The translations under genes and the position numbers were made by a program. DNA of 20,742 bases from assembly GCA_040752295.1 (NCBI GenBank), contig JBFMFE010000220.1, positions 1 through 20,742 of the forward strand. Direction: 5' to 3'. Below are positions 1 through 6,709 of this stretch, one piece after another. Under the pieces are notes generated by a model, which saw nothing but the letters and a program-made list of their open reading frames with translations, was not told the DNA's origin and did no database searches. This stretch comes from JBFMFE01 sp040752295. GTDB lineage: Bacteria > UBP15 > UBA6099 > JBFMBQ01. Numbering within the stretch: the stretch's first letter is position 1; each line of letters opens with the position of its first letter.

Positions 1-26
1 ATTTTCGCGCTCCGCGCCGGAGTGAA

Positions 27-98
27 GGCGGCAATCGCTTGCCGCCTGCCTGTGCCGCCTGCCTGGCTGGCAGACAGGTTGGCACGGCAGACAGGCAC
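27..98. repeat. REP-like GC-rich palindromic repeat, copy 1
   Basis: It begins with an 8-bp perfect hairpin, GGCGGCAA (27-34) and TTGCCGCC (39-46) with a 4-base loop. A run of related GCCTGCCTG and GGCAGACAGG units follows. The 19 bases at 78-96 recur exactly, on the opposite strand, at 480-498. Repetition of CCTGYCTGCC-type words in both orientations is characteristic of dispersed intergenic palindromes. The genome-wide copy number cannot be known from this window. Confidence 0.6.
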
Positions 99-180
99 TC
101 CAAGGTGACTGAAGCCGCAAAAAATACTTTGCCGAATTTACGAAATAGAACACCAGGCGAAGTATTAAAAGAGGAACGTA

Positions 181-255
181 GAATCTAAAATGATGAACGT
201 CCAATCTAAAAGTAAATAATTCCGTTCGAAATTTCAGATTGGAAATTTTAGATTC
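181..255. repeat. AT-rich nested palindrome
   Basis: The outer arms are GAATCTAAAA (181-190) and TTTTAGATTC (246-255), 10 bp and perfect. The inner arms are CCAATCT (201-207) and AGATTGG (236-242). The word GATGAA and its complement TTCATC also recur near the arms. The piece could fold into a long hairpin in DNA or RNA. It has no coding potential and resembles a dispersed foldback element. Confidence 0.6.
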
Positions 256-450
256 ATCATTCATCTTTTTCGCTCGTTTCATTCCTGCCGCTTCCAATCG
301 GTAAAGTGTTACAAATCCTCAAGGGACTGTCCGTTTTCCCCGCCTGCGTCTCCCGGGAACGGAATCACGCGAATCCGGTTCTTATGATAGGGAGGGGGTA
401 TCGGGATGTCAAACCTGATTCCGGCACAAAAACCCTTTTCGGCGCGGTAC

Positions 451-520
451 GCCTGCCTGCCGCGCCGTTTTGTTCCGCGGCCTGTCTGCCGTGCCAACGG
501 CACAGGCAGGCGCAGGCAGG
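451..520. repeat. REP-like GC-rich palindromic repeat, copy 2
   Basis: This copy contains GCCTGTCTGCCGTGCCAAC at 480-498, the exact reverse complement of 78-96. GGCACAGGCAGGC follows directly, so the two halves can pair as an imperfect hairpin around the AAC. Related GCCTGCCTGCC units sit at 451-461. It is the second copy of the family, inverted relative to the first. Confidence 0.6.
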
Positions 521-691
521 GAGACCGCGCCCTGCATCTCTCGATATTTTCGAGTGCATCAGGTGAAAAAGGGCTTTGCAATGCGGTTGTCCGATGAGAT
601 ACTGCGTCTGCCGCGCTCGAAGAGTCTGACACCATTTTCTCCACTGTATCTTCTCCGCAAAAAGGAAAAAAAACCAATGACCGGACCCGTT

Positions 692-1564
692 TCAAGGCAA
701 GATTCTTAACAGGCGAAAAAAATATTTTTTGATTCTCCGACCTAATCTATCGAATTTTCCGCCGGACGGCGCGGGTTCGTCCATAATCTCTTTCAAGGCA
801 AAATATATATCTCCATCCGTCCTCTGGATGGCGGACACGAGTCTCGCGTCCGTCTTCCCGGTCGCCGCTCCAACGGCGTGGAATGCCCTCGCCCCGGCGA
901 GGTGCCAGAGCTGATAGCCGCGTCGCCTGAGCGCATGGGAGAAAGGATACTCGGTGTAATACATTTTCAGGGCTTCATTCAGTCCGCCGATTTCCTTGAA
1001 CAGGTCCGACCTCGCCATCATGAATGCGTTGCCCAGAACTTCGACCTCCCTGTCGCTTTCCCTGTCCCAGTCCGTGTAACGATAGCGGGCGTATTCGCTT
1101 CTGAAAATCATCCGCAGCAATTTGCTGTGATCCAGCAGGTCTCTGAACGGAGTCAATTCTCTTGTTGATGTGTTTATCGCAGCATTGGTGTGGTCGTTGA
1201 TAGTGATCGCTTCAACGGCGCCCGCCATGTGATGCGTCTCAAGGAAATCCACCATGTATTTCAGGGCATTGTCAACGATATAGGTGTCCGAGTTGACCAA
1301 TGCAGTATATTTCCCTTCAGCGAGGAAGATCGCATCGTTAAAACCGCCGGTAAAATAACGGTTGGTTTTGTTCTGGATCAGAACAATCCTGTCTCCGAAT
1401 TTTTCCCGCAGCAACCCGACACTGCCGTCGGTCGAGGCGTTGTCAACCACGATCGTCTCGTATTTTAAATCTTTTGTATGTTTTAGAACGGACTTGATGC
1501 ACTCGCATGCTTGATCGGCGGTGTTGTAATTTAAAATGCACACGGACAAATCCATCATCTTCAT
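692..1564 (-). CDS. Glycosyltransferase family 2 (rhamnosyltransferase-like)
   Basis: A predicted inverting GT-A glycosyltransferase that adds a sugar from a nucleotide-sugar donor to a growing polysaccharide at the cytoplasmic membrane face. The 290-residue protein starts with the family pattern LSVCILNYN (residues 6-14), then VVDNASTDGS (39-48). The DxD-type metal/nucleotide site appears as NSDT at 91-94. A GGFNDAI motif (73-79) matches the NxGF region of WbbL-like rhamnosyltransferases. There is no membrane segment. The ATG overlaps the TGA of the upstream methyltransferase gene by four bases, so translation is probably coupled. It is the last gene of the flippase operon. Donor and acceptor sugars cannot be told from sequence. 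Confidence 0.9.
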   Translation of the reverse strand: MKMMDLSVCILNYNTADQACECIKSVLKHTKDLKYETIVVDNASTDGSVGLLREKFGDRIVLIQNKTNRYFTGGFNDAIFLAEGKYTALVNSDTYIVDNALKYMVDFLETHHMAGAVEAITINDHTNAAINTSTRELTPFRDLLDHSKLLRMIFRSEYARYRYTDWDRESDREVEVLGNAFMMARSDLFKEIGGLNEALKMYYTEYPFSHALRRRGYQLWHLAGARAFHAVGAATGKTDARLVSAIQRTDGDIYFALKEIMDEPAPSGGKFDRLGRRIKKYFFRLLRILP

Positions 1565-2343
1565 CCTTTTTCCGCTTTGTAAACGAATTGGAAGGCGATT
1601 AAATTTTTAAAACGATTAATATACCTTTTCCTGAGTCCCCTGCCAACAAGCGGCAATAGACCAAGCATGGTGGACGGGCGCAGTGAAAATCTGTCAGCGA
1701 CGAAGCGGCGCAGAGGGGGTATAAACCAAATAAGATCAATATCATTTAAATGGAACTTCTCGTCAACAATCCTGTACCCGCATCTTTCCAGCATTTTTCT
1801 GAAACTAATGACCGTGAAAAACCTTAAATGCGTGTTGTCAAAAATACCGAACTCTTCGTATTCCCATATGCCCGCGAGCAGCCGGAACCGACTTTCCCAG
1901 TAAGCCACATTGCAACTGGATACAACCAGGCTGCCGCTGTCCGACAGCCAGTTCTTGATCTTTAACAGCACATCTTCCGGGAAAGCGATGTGTTCGATGA
2001 CCTGGGACATGAAAACGACGTCAAACCCGCCGGACTTTTCGCAGTAAGCATCAAGTTCATCCTCGACGCCGGGGCTGTCAATGCGCCCGCAGATTATCTT
2101 ATCGCAACGCGCGCCGGCGGCTTCCGCTTCCTCCTTTCTGCTTTCAACGCCGAACACAAAACATTTTTTTGTTTTTACAAGATACTCGGACATGAACCCC
2201 GTGGCGCATCCTATTTCCAGAACGCGGCTGCCCTCGGGAATCATGCTGATTTGCATCTTGTCAATGTTATTATCGTCGTACTCGCCGGGATTAAAAATTT
2301 CACAGTCGTATTTCACACCCATTTTCCTGCTCCGCAGATTCAT
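1561..2343 (-). CDS. Class I SAM-dependent methyltransferase (Methyltransf_23-like)
   Basis: A 260-residue Rossmann-fold methyltransferase. Motif I is VLEIGCATG at residues 41-49, followed by an acidic residue (E67) expected to bind the SAM ribose. VIEHIAFPEDVL (115-126) and DNTHLRFFT (169-177) are typical of the Methyltransf_23/UbiE-like group found in O-antigen clusters, where members often modify sugars or cap glycans. It lies between the flippase and the GT2 gene and overlaps each by four bases. This makes a role in finishing or decorating the same glycan the best inference. The exact substrate is unknown. A second in-frame ATG (residue 8) is possible. Confidence 0.88.
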   Translation of the reverse strand: MNLRSRKMGVKYDCEIFNPGEYDDNNIDKMQISMIPEGSRVLEIGCATGFMSEYLVKTKKCFVFGVESRKEEAEAAGARCDKIICGRIDSPGVEDELDAYCEKSGGFDVVFMSQVIEHIAFPEDVLLKIKNWLSDSGSLVVSSCNVAYWESRFRLLAGIWEYEEFGIFDNTHLRFFTVISFRKMLERCGYRIVDEKFHLNDIDLIWFIPPLRRFVADRFSLRPSTMLGLLPLVGRGLRKRYINRFKNLIAFQFVYKAEKG

Positions 2344-3746
2344 GTTTCAGCCGCTCTCATGGACTTCGCTTTGAAAAACACGATCGCCGCGTACATCGGA
2401 AAAACCAGCAGCTCGAATAAGAGCAGCAAAACAGCCGGCGCGAGCGCGCCTATCAACGGTATCAACATCACGTTTAAAATTGTGTACAAAATCAAAGACG
2501 CCGCGCTTATAATCCAGTTTATTCTCACAATGCCGAAATTATAGGCGATAATGCTGAACGGAGAAGAGAGAACGGTGACGCAGAACTTCAGGCAGAGCAG
2601 CCTGGCTATGAGAATGCCTCCCCCATACTCCGCGCCGAAAACAAAAGGCATCAAAACCGGTCCCCCTGCCGCGTAAACCACGCACAGAACGGCAAGGAAC
2701 ACTCCGGGCTTGAATATTCTTTTTAAAAAATCCAGCGTGCTCTTCAGATCGGTCATCGCGGACGCCCTCGGGCGGATGGCGGTGCTTATCGCTTCAGAGA
2801 TGAACCTGACGGGAACCGTCACCCACATTGCCACGCTGTACAGTCCCACCTGCGCTTTTGTCAGCAGCGCCCCCATCAGCCACACGTCCACTCTCACGGC
2901 AATCGCGACGATGATTGCGGACAGGAACATGAAGAAGAAAAATCGCCCCACGTCGTCTCCCAGCAGTTCTCCGGAATCCTGTTTTTTGATCCGCGGCGCC
3001 CTGAAAAAATACGCGACCGCCGCGGAGCGAAACCGACCCGCCGTCCCTCCGCCGATAAAAGCCCTTCCCGGAACCAGTATCAGAAAAACGAGGGCGCAAA
3101 AGACGGACGCTGCGACATTGATTCCTATCACGTATTCCAGCGACATGCGGTTGAGAAAATAAATCACGGCGACGCCGGCAAAAGGAATAATCATCTGAAA
3201 CGATGATACGAAGGCATACATGATAAAATTTTTTATGGACTGGAAATATATCATGGCAACGGTGGAAATCACATTGAAGAAAGCTACGGCAAGCCCGGCA
3301 CGCGCAAGCAGGATCAAATCCGGGCTTTTCCACAGCCTTCCAAAAACGAACGGCGCCAGATAGAAAGCAGCCGCGGTGAACAAAGACGCGCTGACAATCC
3401 GAACGCGAAATGCCCACCTCAGCACCTCAAACTGTTTTCCCTCGTCCCCCTCCGACGCGCAGATGGAAGCGAAGCGGATTGCCGTGACTCCGATGCCAAA
3501 ATCCGACACGCCCACGATGAATCCGTAGTAATTGTAAATGAGCGCGTACCCGCCCACGGCTTCCGCCCCAAGCCCCCTGGCAAGTATTATGGATGTCCCC
3601 AGATACGAGAATATGGAAATTATCTGGGGCGCGATGGAAGCAGCGACATCGGAGACGCCCTTTCTCGACGTGAGCAGGAATTCTTTTAATCCCTGTATCA
3701 GCGGCGTCACTTTAGCAACAGTCTCTTCAGGGCGATCAGAAAACAA
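2340..3746 (-). CDS. Polysaccharide flippase (Wzx/MATE-like, MVF superfamily)
   Basis: A predicted multi-spanning membrane protein of about 468 residues, with some 12-14 hydrophobic segments spread along its length. The early segment, with IAPQIISIFSYLGTSIILARGLGA followed by Gly/Tyr-rich YALIYNYYGFIVG, is typical of Wzx and PST polysaccharide transporters. These move undecaprenyl-diphosphate-linked glycans across the inner membrane. It heads a coupled operon, and its TGA overlaps the methyltransferase ATG. No ATG lies near the N-terminus. I used the TTG at 3746, which has GAGGT about ten bases upstream; a GTG at 3710 is the alternative. A basic loop near residues 225-260 separates the two halves. 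Wzx sequences are very divergent, so substrate specificity is open. Confidence 0.87.
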   Translation of the reverse strand: MFSDRPEETVAKVTPLIQGLKEFLLTSRKGVSDVAASIAPQIISIFSYLGTSIILARGLGAEAVGGYALIYNYYGFIVGVSDFGIGVTAIRFASICASEGDEGKQFEVLRWAFRVRIVSASLFTAAAFYLAPFVFGRLWKSPDLILLARAGLAVAFFNVISTVAMIYFQSIKNFIMYAFVSSFQMIIPFAGVAVIYFLNRMSLEYVIGINVAASVFCALVFLILVPGRAFIGGGTAGRFRSAAVAYFFRAPRIKKQDSGELLGDDVGRFFFFMFLSAIIVAIAVRVDVWLMGALLTKAQVGLYSVAMWVTVPVRFISEAISTAIRPRASAMTDLKSTLDFLKRIFKPGVFLAVLCVVYAAGGPVLMPFVFGAEYGGGILIARLLCLKFCVTVLSSPFSIIAYNFGIVRINWIISAASLILYTILNVMLIPLIGALAPAVLLLLFELLVFPMYAAIVFFKAKSMRAAET

Positions 3747-3765
3747 ACGCGGCTAGACCTCGATT

Positions 3766-3934
3766 TTATTGAGGTTTGCAAAAATAAAGGAAAACAAGGT
3801 GATCTTTTTCCGACAGGCAAGATGCCTGTCCCGCTTAAAAAGGATTCTCCTGTAATTGCGGGACAGGCTTCCAGCCCGGCAACAGGCAATTTGAGAGAGA
3901 GGAGATTTTCCATTACTTATGCAAACCTCAATAA
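3766..3934. repeat. Foldback (MITE-like) element with 15-bp terminal inverted repeats
   Basis: The ends are a 15-bp perfect inverted repeat: TTATTGAGGTTTGCA (3766-3780) and its complement (3920-3934). Pairing continues imperfectly inward for roughly 15 more bases. Inside is an 11-bp perfect inverted repeat, GCCTGTCCCGC (3824-3834) with GCGGGACAGGC (3858-3868). A competing 7-bp hairpin pairs GACAGGC (3812-3818) with GCCTGTC (3824-3830). No transposase and no obvious target duplication were seen. It fills most of the gap between the O-methyltransferase and the flippase. Confidence 0.65.
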
Positions 3935-3984
3935 TTGTCTTTTCATTCTTTGCCGGGGAGGCTATTATTCAAGGAATTGTTCTT

Positions 3985-4905
3985 TCATCCGATCTTTTTC
4001 CAGAAAACTCCCGTCCAGTCAATCTGCTGAATCTCCTCGACCACACCATACTCAGCTCGATAGTCGGACACCGCTTTCCTGCATGCAGGGAGCGAGTAAT
4101 CATCCACGATCAGGTAGCCGCCGGGCGAAAGCTTCGGATAGAGAGGGCGCAGGGCATCCATGGTTGACTCGTACATGTCGCCGTCGAGGCGGAGGACGGC
4201 GATACGCTCGATGGGAGCGCCGGGCAGAGTGTCGCGGAACCAGCCTTTCAGGAACCGGACCTGGTCGTCCAGCAGACCGTAGCGCTCGAAATTACCCTTT
4301 ACTTCTTCGAGAGAAACAATGAGTTCTCCGTATTTCCACAGGTCGCTGTCTTTATCGGCAGGGTACTTTTCCGGTGCGGGTTTAGGAAGTCCCTCGAACG
4401 AATCTGCGACCCATACAATGCGCTCTTTTTCATCATAAGCGCGCAACACCGCCCGCATGAAAATCGCCGCGCCCCCGCGCCAGACTCCCGTCTCTATAAG
4501 GTCGCCGGGGACTTTGTTCCTGATAACGTCCGTCACGCAATATTGCAGGTTGTCGAGCCTCTTCAGTCCGATCATCGTTTCCGCTCCACTCGGCCAGCAT
4601 CGTCCTTCTTCGAGCTTTTTCAAATCCCGAGAAACTCTCCTGACGACTTCGATGTTTCTCTCCCTTAAAAATCTGAAAATACCGTGGTTCACTCTTCTTC
4701 CGAACGTTCCGGGGATGAAGGGCAATAAATCCACAGTCTCGAAATCTTCTTTTGAGATGGCGCGTGTGAGACACCTTTTCATCAAATCCAGATACAGGTC
4801 GGCGGTAAGGTTGCGTTCAGTGCTGCCGGCGCTCATTTTTTTCGTCGCACCCGTTTCAGAAAGCCTCTCGTTATACTTTATGTAACGCTCCAATTCCGCG
4901 TACAC
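3985..4905 (-). CDS. TylF/MycF-type sugar O-methyltransferase
   Basis: This SAM- and metal-dependent O-methyltransferase belongs to the macrocin/mycinamicin O-methyltransferase family, whose members methylate sugar hydroxyls. Family signatures are clear: TMIGLKRLDNLQ (residues 110-121), DLIETGVWRGG (135-145), ADSFEGLP (167-174), LDGDMYEST (240-248) and YLIVDDY (264-270). The acidic residues D241, D268 and D269 suit the metal site. Residues 36-45 (DLYLDLMKRC) match the usual family start. The frame opens at a GTG (4905). An ATG at 4836 would shorten the protein by 23 residues and may be the real start; neither has a good Shine-Dalgarno. In a polysaccharide cluster it probably methylates a glycan sugar. 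It is separated from the flippase by a foldback element. Confidence 0.9.
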   Translation of the reverse strand: MYAELERYIKYNERLSETGATKKMSAGSTERNLTADLYLDLMKRCLTRAISKEDFETVDLLPFIPGTFGRRVNHGIFRFLRERNIEVVRRVSRDLKKLEEGRCWPSGAETMIGLKRLDNLQYCVTDVIRNKVPGDLIETGVWRGGAAIFMRAVLRAYDEKERIVWVADSFEGLPKPAPEKYPADKDSDLWKYGELIVSLEEVKGNFERYGLLDDQVRFLKGWFRDTLPGAPIERIAVLRLDGDMYESTMDALRPLYPKLSPGGYLIVDDYSLPACRKAVSDYRAEYGVVEEIQQIDWTGVFWKKIG

Positions 4906-5103
4906 AGCGAGTTTTGTGTTCTCTTTCGACTCTGATTATTCACGCTCCCCTGTGAAAAAAAGAGCCTCTTGTGACGATTATCATAGAGAGAAACAAAAAA
5001 ATCAAGGCTGAAAGGTTTAAAGAAAAGAGAACGATAATCGCTCCATAATTCAGCTGCGCGCTCGTTTTATACGCAGGAAAATAAAAGCTCCGCGTTTCGC
5101 CGT

Positions 5104-6153
5104 CTATGATCTTTTACCCTGGAGAACTTTTTTGATTTCGTTCCGGTTTTTGAGAATCCACGAGAGAACGATATCCAGCCCCGTGCGCAGAGGGACGCGG
5201 GGTCTCCAGCCGAAATCGCGCCCGGCGCTGCGCACGTCGGCTGCGAAGTATTTCTGGTCGCCGCGCCTCATATCCGAGAAGGAATGAGGTATCGGGCGCC
5301 GGAGTTTTTTCTCCAGATATTCAAGGAGTTCGAGGAGCGACAGTGTCCGGCGGACACCGCCGCCGATGTTATAGACGCTGCCCGCCGTGCGGTCTATCCG
5401 CCGCGCAGCAGCCATATATGCGTCCAGGAGATCGTCAATGAACAACAAATCCCGCACCTGCCTGCCGTCGCCGTAAACCGTTATCGGAACGCCGAAGACG
5501 GCGGCAGTCATGAACCACGCCACCCAGCCCTGATCCTCGCTGCCGAACTGCCGGCAGCCGTAGACGCACGACTGGCGGAACACGATGGTGCGCATCCCGT
5601 AAACGCGGGCGTAATCAATAAAATACTGATCCGCCGCACCTTTGGAACAGCCGTACGGGGAATGGAAATCAAGCCGCGTCGTTTCCGGAACGCCGAGCGG
5701 CAGCTCGGGACACGTGTACCGGGTCTTTCCTTCCACGACCCTGAATTGAGAAAGCGCGCCATAGACCTTGTTCGCGGAGGCGTAGATCAGCACGGGCTGA
5801 AAATCGAGCGTGCGGACCGTTTCCAGAAGGTTCAGCGAACCGAGCGTGTTGACTTCAAAGTCCCGTCTGGGTTCCGCGATGGAGACGGTCACGGCGACCT
5901 GCGAGGCGAAGTGGAAGCACAGGGAGAACGGCTGGAACGAGCGGACGGCGCGTCCGAGCGCCGCTTCGTCGCGCACGTCCGCCCGCGAGAAGCGGAATGA
6001 GCCGAGCGTTCGCAGCCAGCGCAGATTTTTCGCGGCGCCGCGCCTCGATAAATCGTCTATCAGCAGAAGCGACCATCCGTCGCGAATCATGCGCGCCGCG
6101 AGGTTCGAGCCGATAAACCCCGCGCCGCCGGTTATTACCGCCCTCTTTTTCAT
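5104..6153 (-). CDS. NAD-dependent epimerase, CDP-paratose 2-epimerase-like
   Basis: An extended short-chain dehydrogenase/reductase of 349 residues. The Rossmann motif GGAGFIG is at 9-15 and the catalytic pair Y167/K171 lies in SPYGCSKGAADQY. Family-specific stretches match CDP-paratose 2-epimerase (RfbE/TyvE type): SANKVYG (126-132), FRQSCVYG (192-199), FGSEDQGWVAWF (203-214) and GDGRQVRD (228-235). That enzyme interconverts CDP-paratose and CDP-tyvelose, but relatives with other nucleotide sugars exist. I chose the ATG at 6153 because the Rossmann fold begins three residues later; a TTG at 6204 is less likely. No other enzyme of CDP-dideoxysugar synthesis lies in this window. Confidence 0.87.
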   Translation of the reverse strand: MKKRAVITGGAGFIGSNLAARMIRDGWSLLLIDDLSRRGAAKNLRWLRTLGSFRFSRADVRDEAALGRAVRSFQPFSLCFHFASQVAVTVSIAEPRRDFEVNTLGSLNLLETVRTLDFQPVLIYASANKVYGALSQFRVVEGKTRYTCPELPLGVPETTRLDFHSPYGCSKGAADQYFIDYARVYGMRTIVFRQSCVYGCRQFGSEDQGWVAWFMTAAVFGVPITVYGDGRQVRDLLFIDDLLDAYMAAARRIDRTAGSVYNIGGGVRRTLSLLELLEYLEKKLRRPIPHSFSDMRRGDQKYFAADVRSAGRDFGWRPRVPLRTGLDIVLSWILKNRNEIKKVLQGKRS

Positions 6154-6240
6154 TCGGCACGGGAATTTTACCACAATCAGCCCGGGCTTTGACAAGAGGT
6201 GCAAAACCGATTCGCCGTTTTACAAAAGACTGATGAGAGC

Positions 6241-6269
6241 ATTTTATGCTGGACATCCAGAAAATTCAA
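6241..6269 (-). promoter_or_regulatory. Candidate sigma70-type promoter for the epimerase gene
   Basis: On the minus strand TTGAAT (6264-6269) lies 17 bases from TAAAAT (6241-6246), about 90 bases before the start codon. The spacer length is ideal, the -10 box matches five of six positions, and the -35 box matches four. A second candidate nearer the gene (TTGTCA, 19-base spacer, TGGTAAAAT) would leave almost no leader. Confidence 0.35.
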
Positions 6270-6285
6270 AGAAATACCCCTTTTT

Positions 6286-6517
6286 ACCACGGAAGCACGG
6301 AAAATTTACAGCGCGCCTGCGCGCGTATAATACCTTTTTCTCCACGCTTCTGTGTTTCAATGAGCTTCATTTCACAACTCTTTTCACCTGCCGTTCCGTC
6401 TTATTATTCTTCCGTGCTTCCGTGTTTCCGTGGTCAATCATTATTCTATTTTTCCGTGCTTCCGTGTTTCCGTGGTCAATCATTATTCTATTCTTCCGTG
6501 CTTCCGTGTTTCCGTGG
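6286..6517. repeat. CCACGGAAGC-family repeat block with a 42-bp tandem repeat
   Basis: The left arm ACCACGGAAGCACGGAAAA (6286-6304) is followed by a GC-rich palindrome (6311-6324) and a degenerate right arm near 6342-6366. Three tandem copies of the right arm then follow. Each contains TTCCGTGCTTCCGTG, with cores at 6410, 6452 and 6494, exactly 42 bases apart. The copies are separated by an AT-rich spacer TCAATCATTATTCTATT. Since 42 is a multiple of three, the block translates as a 14-residue repeat, but there is no sign of a real gene. Confidence 0.75.
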
Positions 6518-6709
6518 CTGCATGCAGCAATCAGGAAAAATTGTCAAATGTTTTCCGCTCCCCTTAAGAGATCGTCAGGGAACGGAGGCAGCCTGGACCC
6601 GCGCCCGTACGCCGACCAGTCGCTTATGCCCCGCCACCCCGGTCTCTCCTGCCAGTGACGCTGAAACTTGCGCATACAGCGGTTCCGCGATAGAAAATAG
6701 CTGGAGGTT

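Larger units (their letters stand above)
1..691. other. Intergenic stretch without a credible gene
   Basis: The open frames here are short, mutually overlapping, and run straight through palindromic repeats. None has a recognisable domain or a ribosome binding site. The stretch holds GC-rich REP-like units (about 27-98 and 451-520) and an AT-rich nested palindrome (181-255). It lies downstream of the minus-strand flippase-methyltransferase-glycosyltransferase operon, which ends at 692. I could not find a convincing intrinsic terminator for that operon. Confidence 0.6.
6154..6709. other. Divergent intergenic spacer, repeat-rich, no gene
   Basis: This 556-base gap separates the minus-strand epimerase from the plus-strand glycosyltransferase. 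Open frames across it only translate the tandem repeat. It holds a candidate epimerase promoter, a CCACGGAAGC-family repeat block, a 12-bp perfect palindrome GCTGCATGCAGC (6517-6528), and the leader of the plus-strand operon. A weak box pair TTGCGC (6668-6673) and TAGAAA (6691-6696), 17 bases apart, could serve that operon. Confidence 0.55.

Noticed and set aside
309..695. A 128-residue open frame on the minus strand left of the GT2 gene
   Set aside because: It runs through a REP-like palindrome, has no domain or ribosome binding site, and has an Arg/Pro/Cys-rich composition as expected from a chance frame.
4975..5040. Inverted repeat CGATTATC / GATAATCG between the TylF-like and epimerase genes
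   Set aside because: Only 8 bp with a 50-base spacer in AT-rich DNA; chance is a sufficient explanation and no element boundary is visible.
6403..6517. Regular repeats that might be a CRISPR array or a repeat protein
   Set aside because: Only three units, the spacers are nearly identical rather than unique, and the repeated 14-residue translation is just a result of the 42-base period. No cas gene is present.
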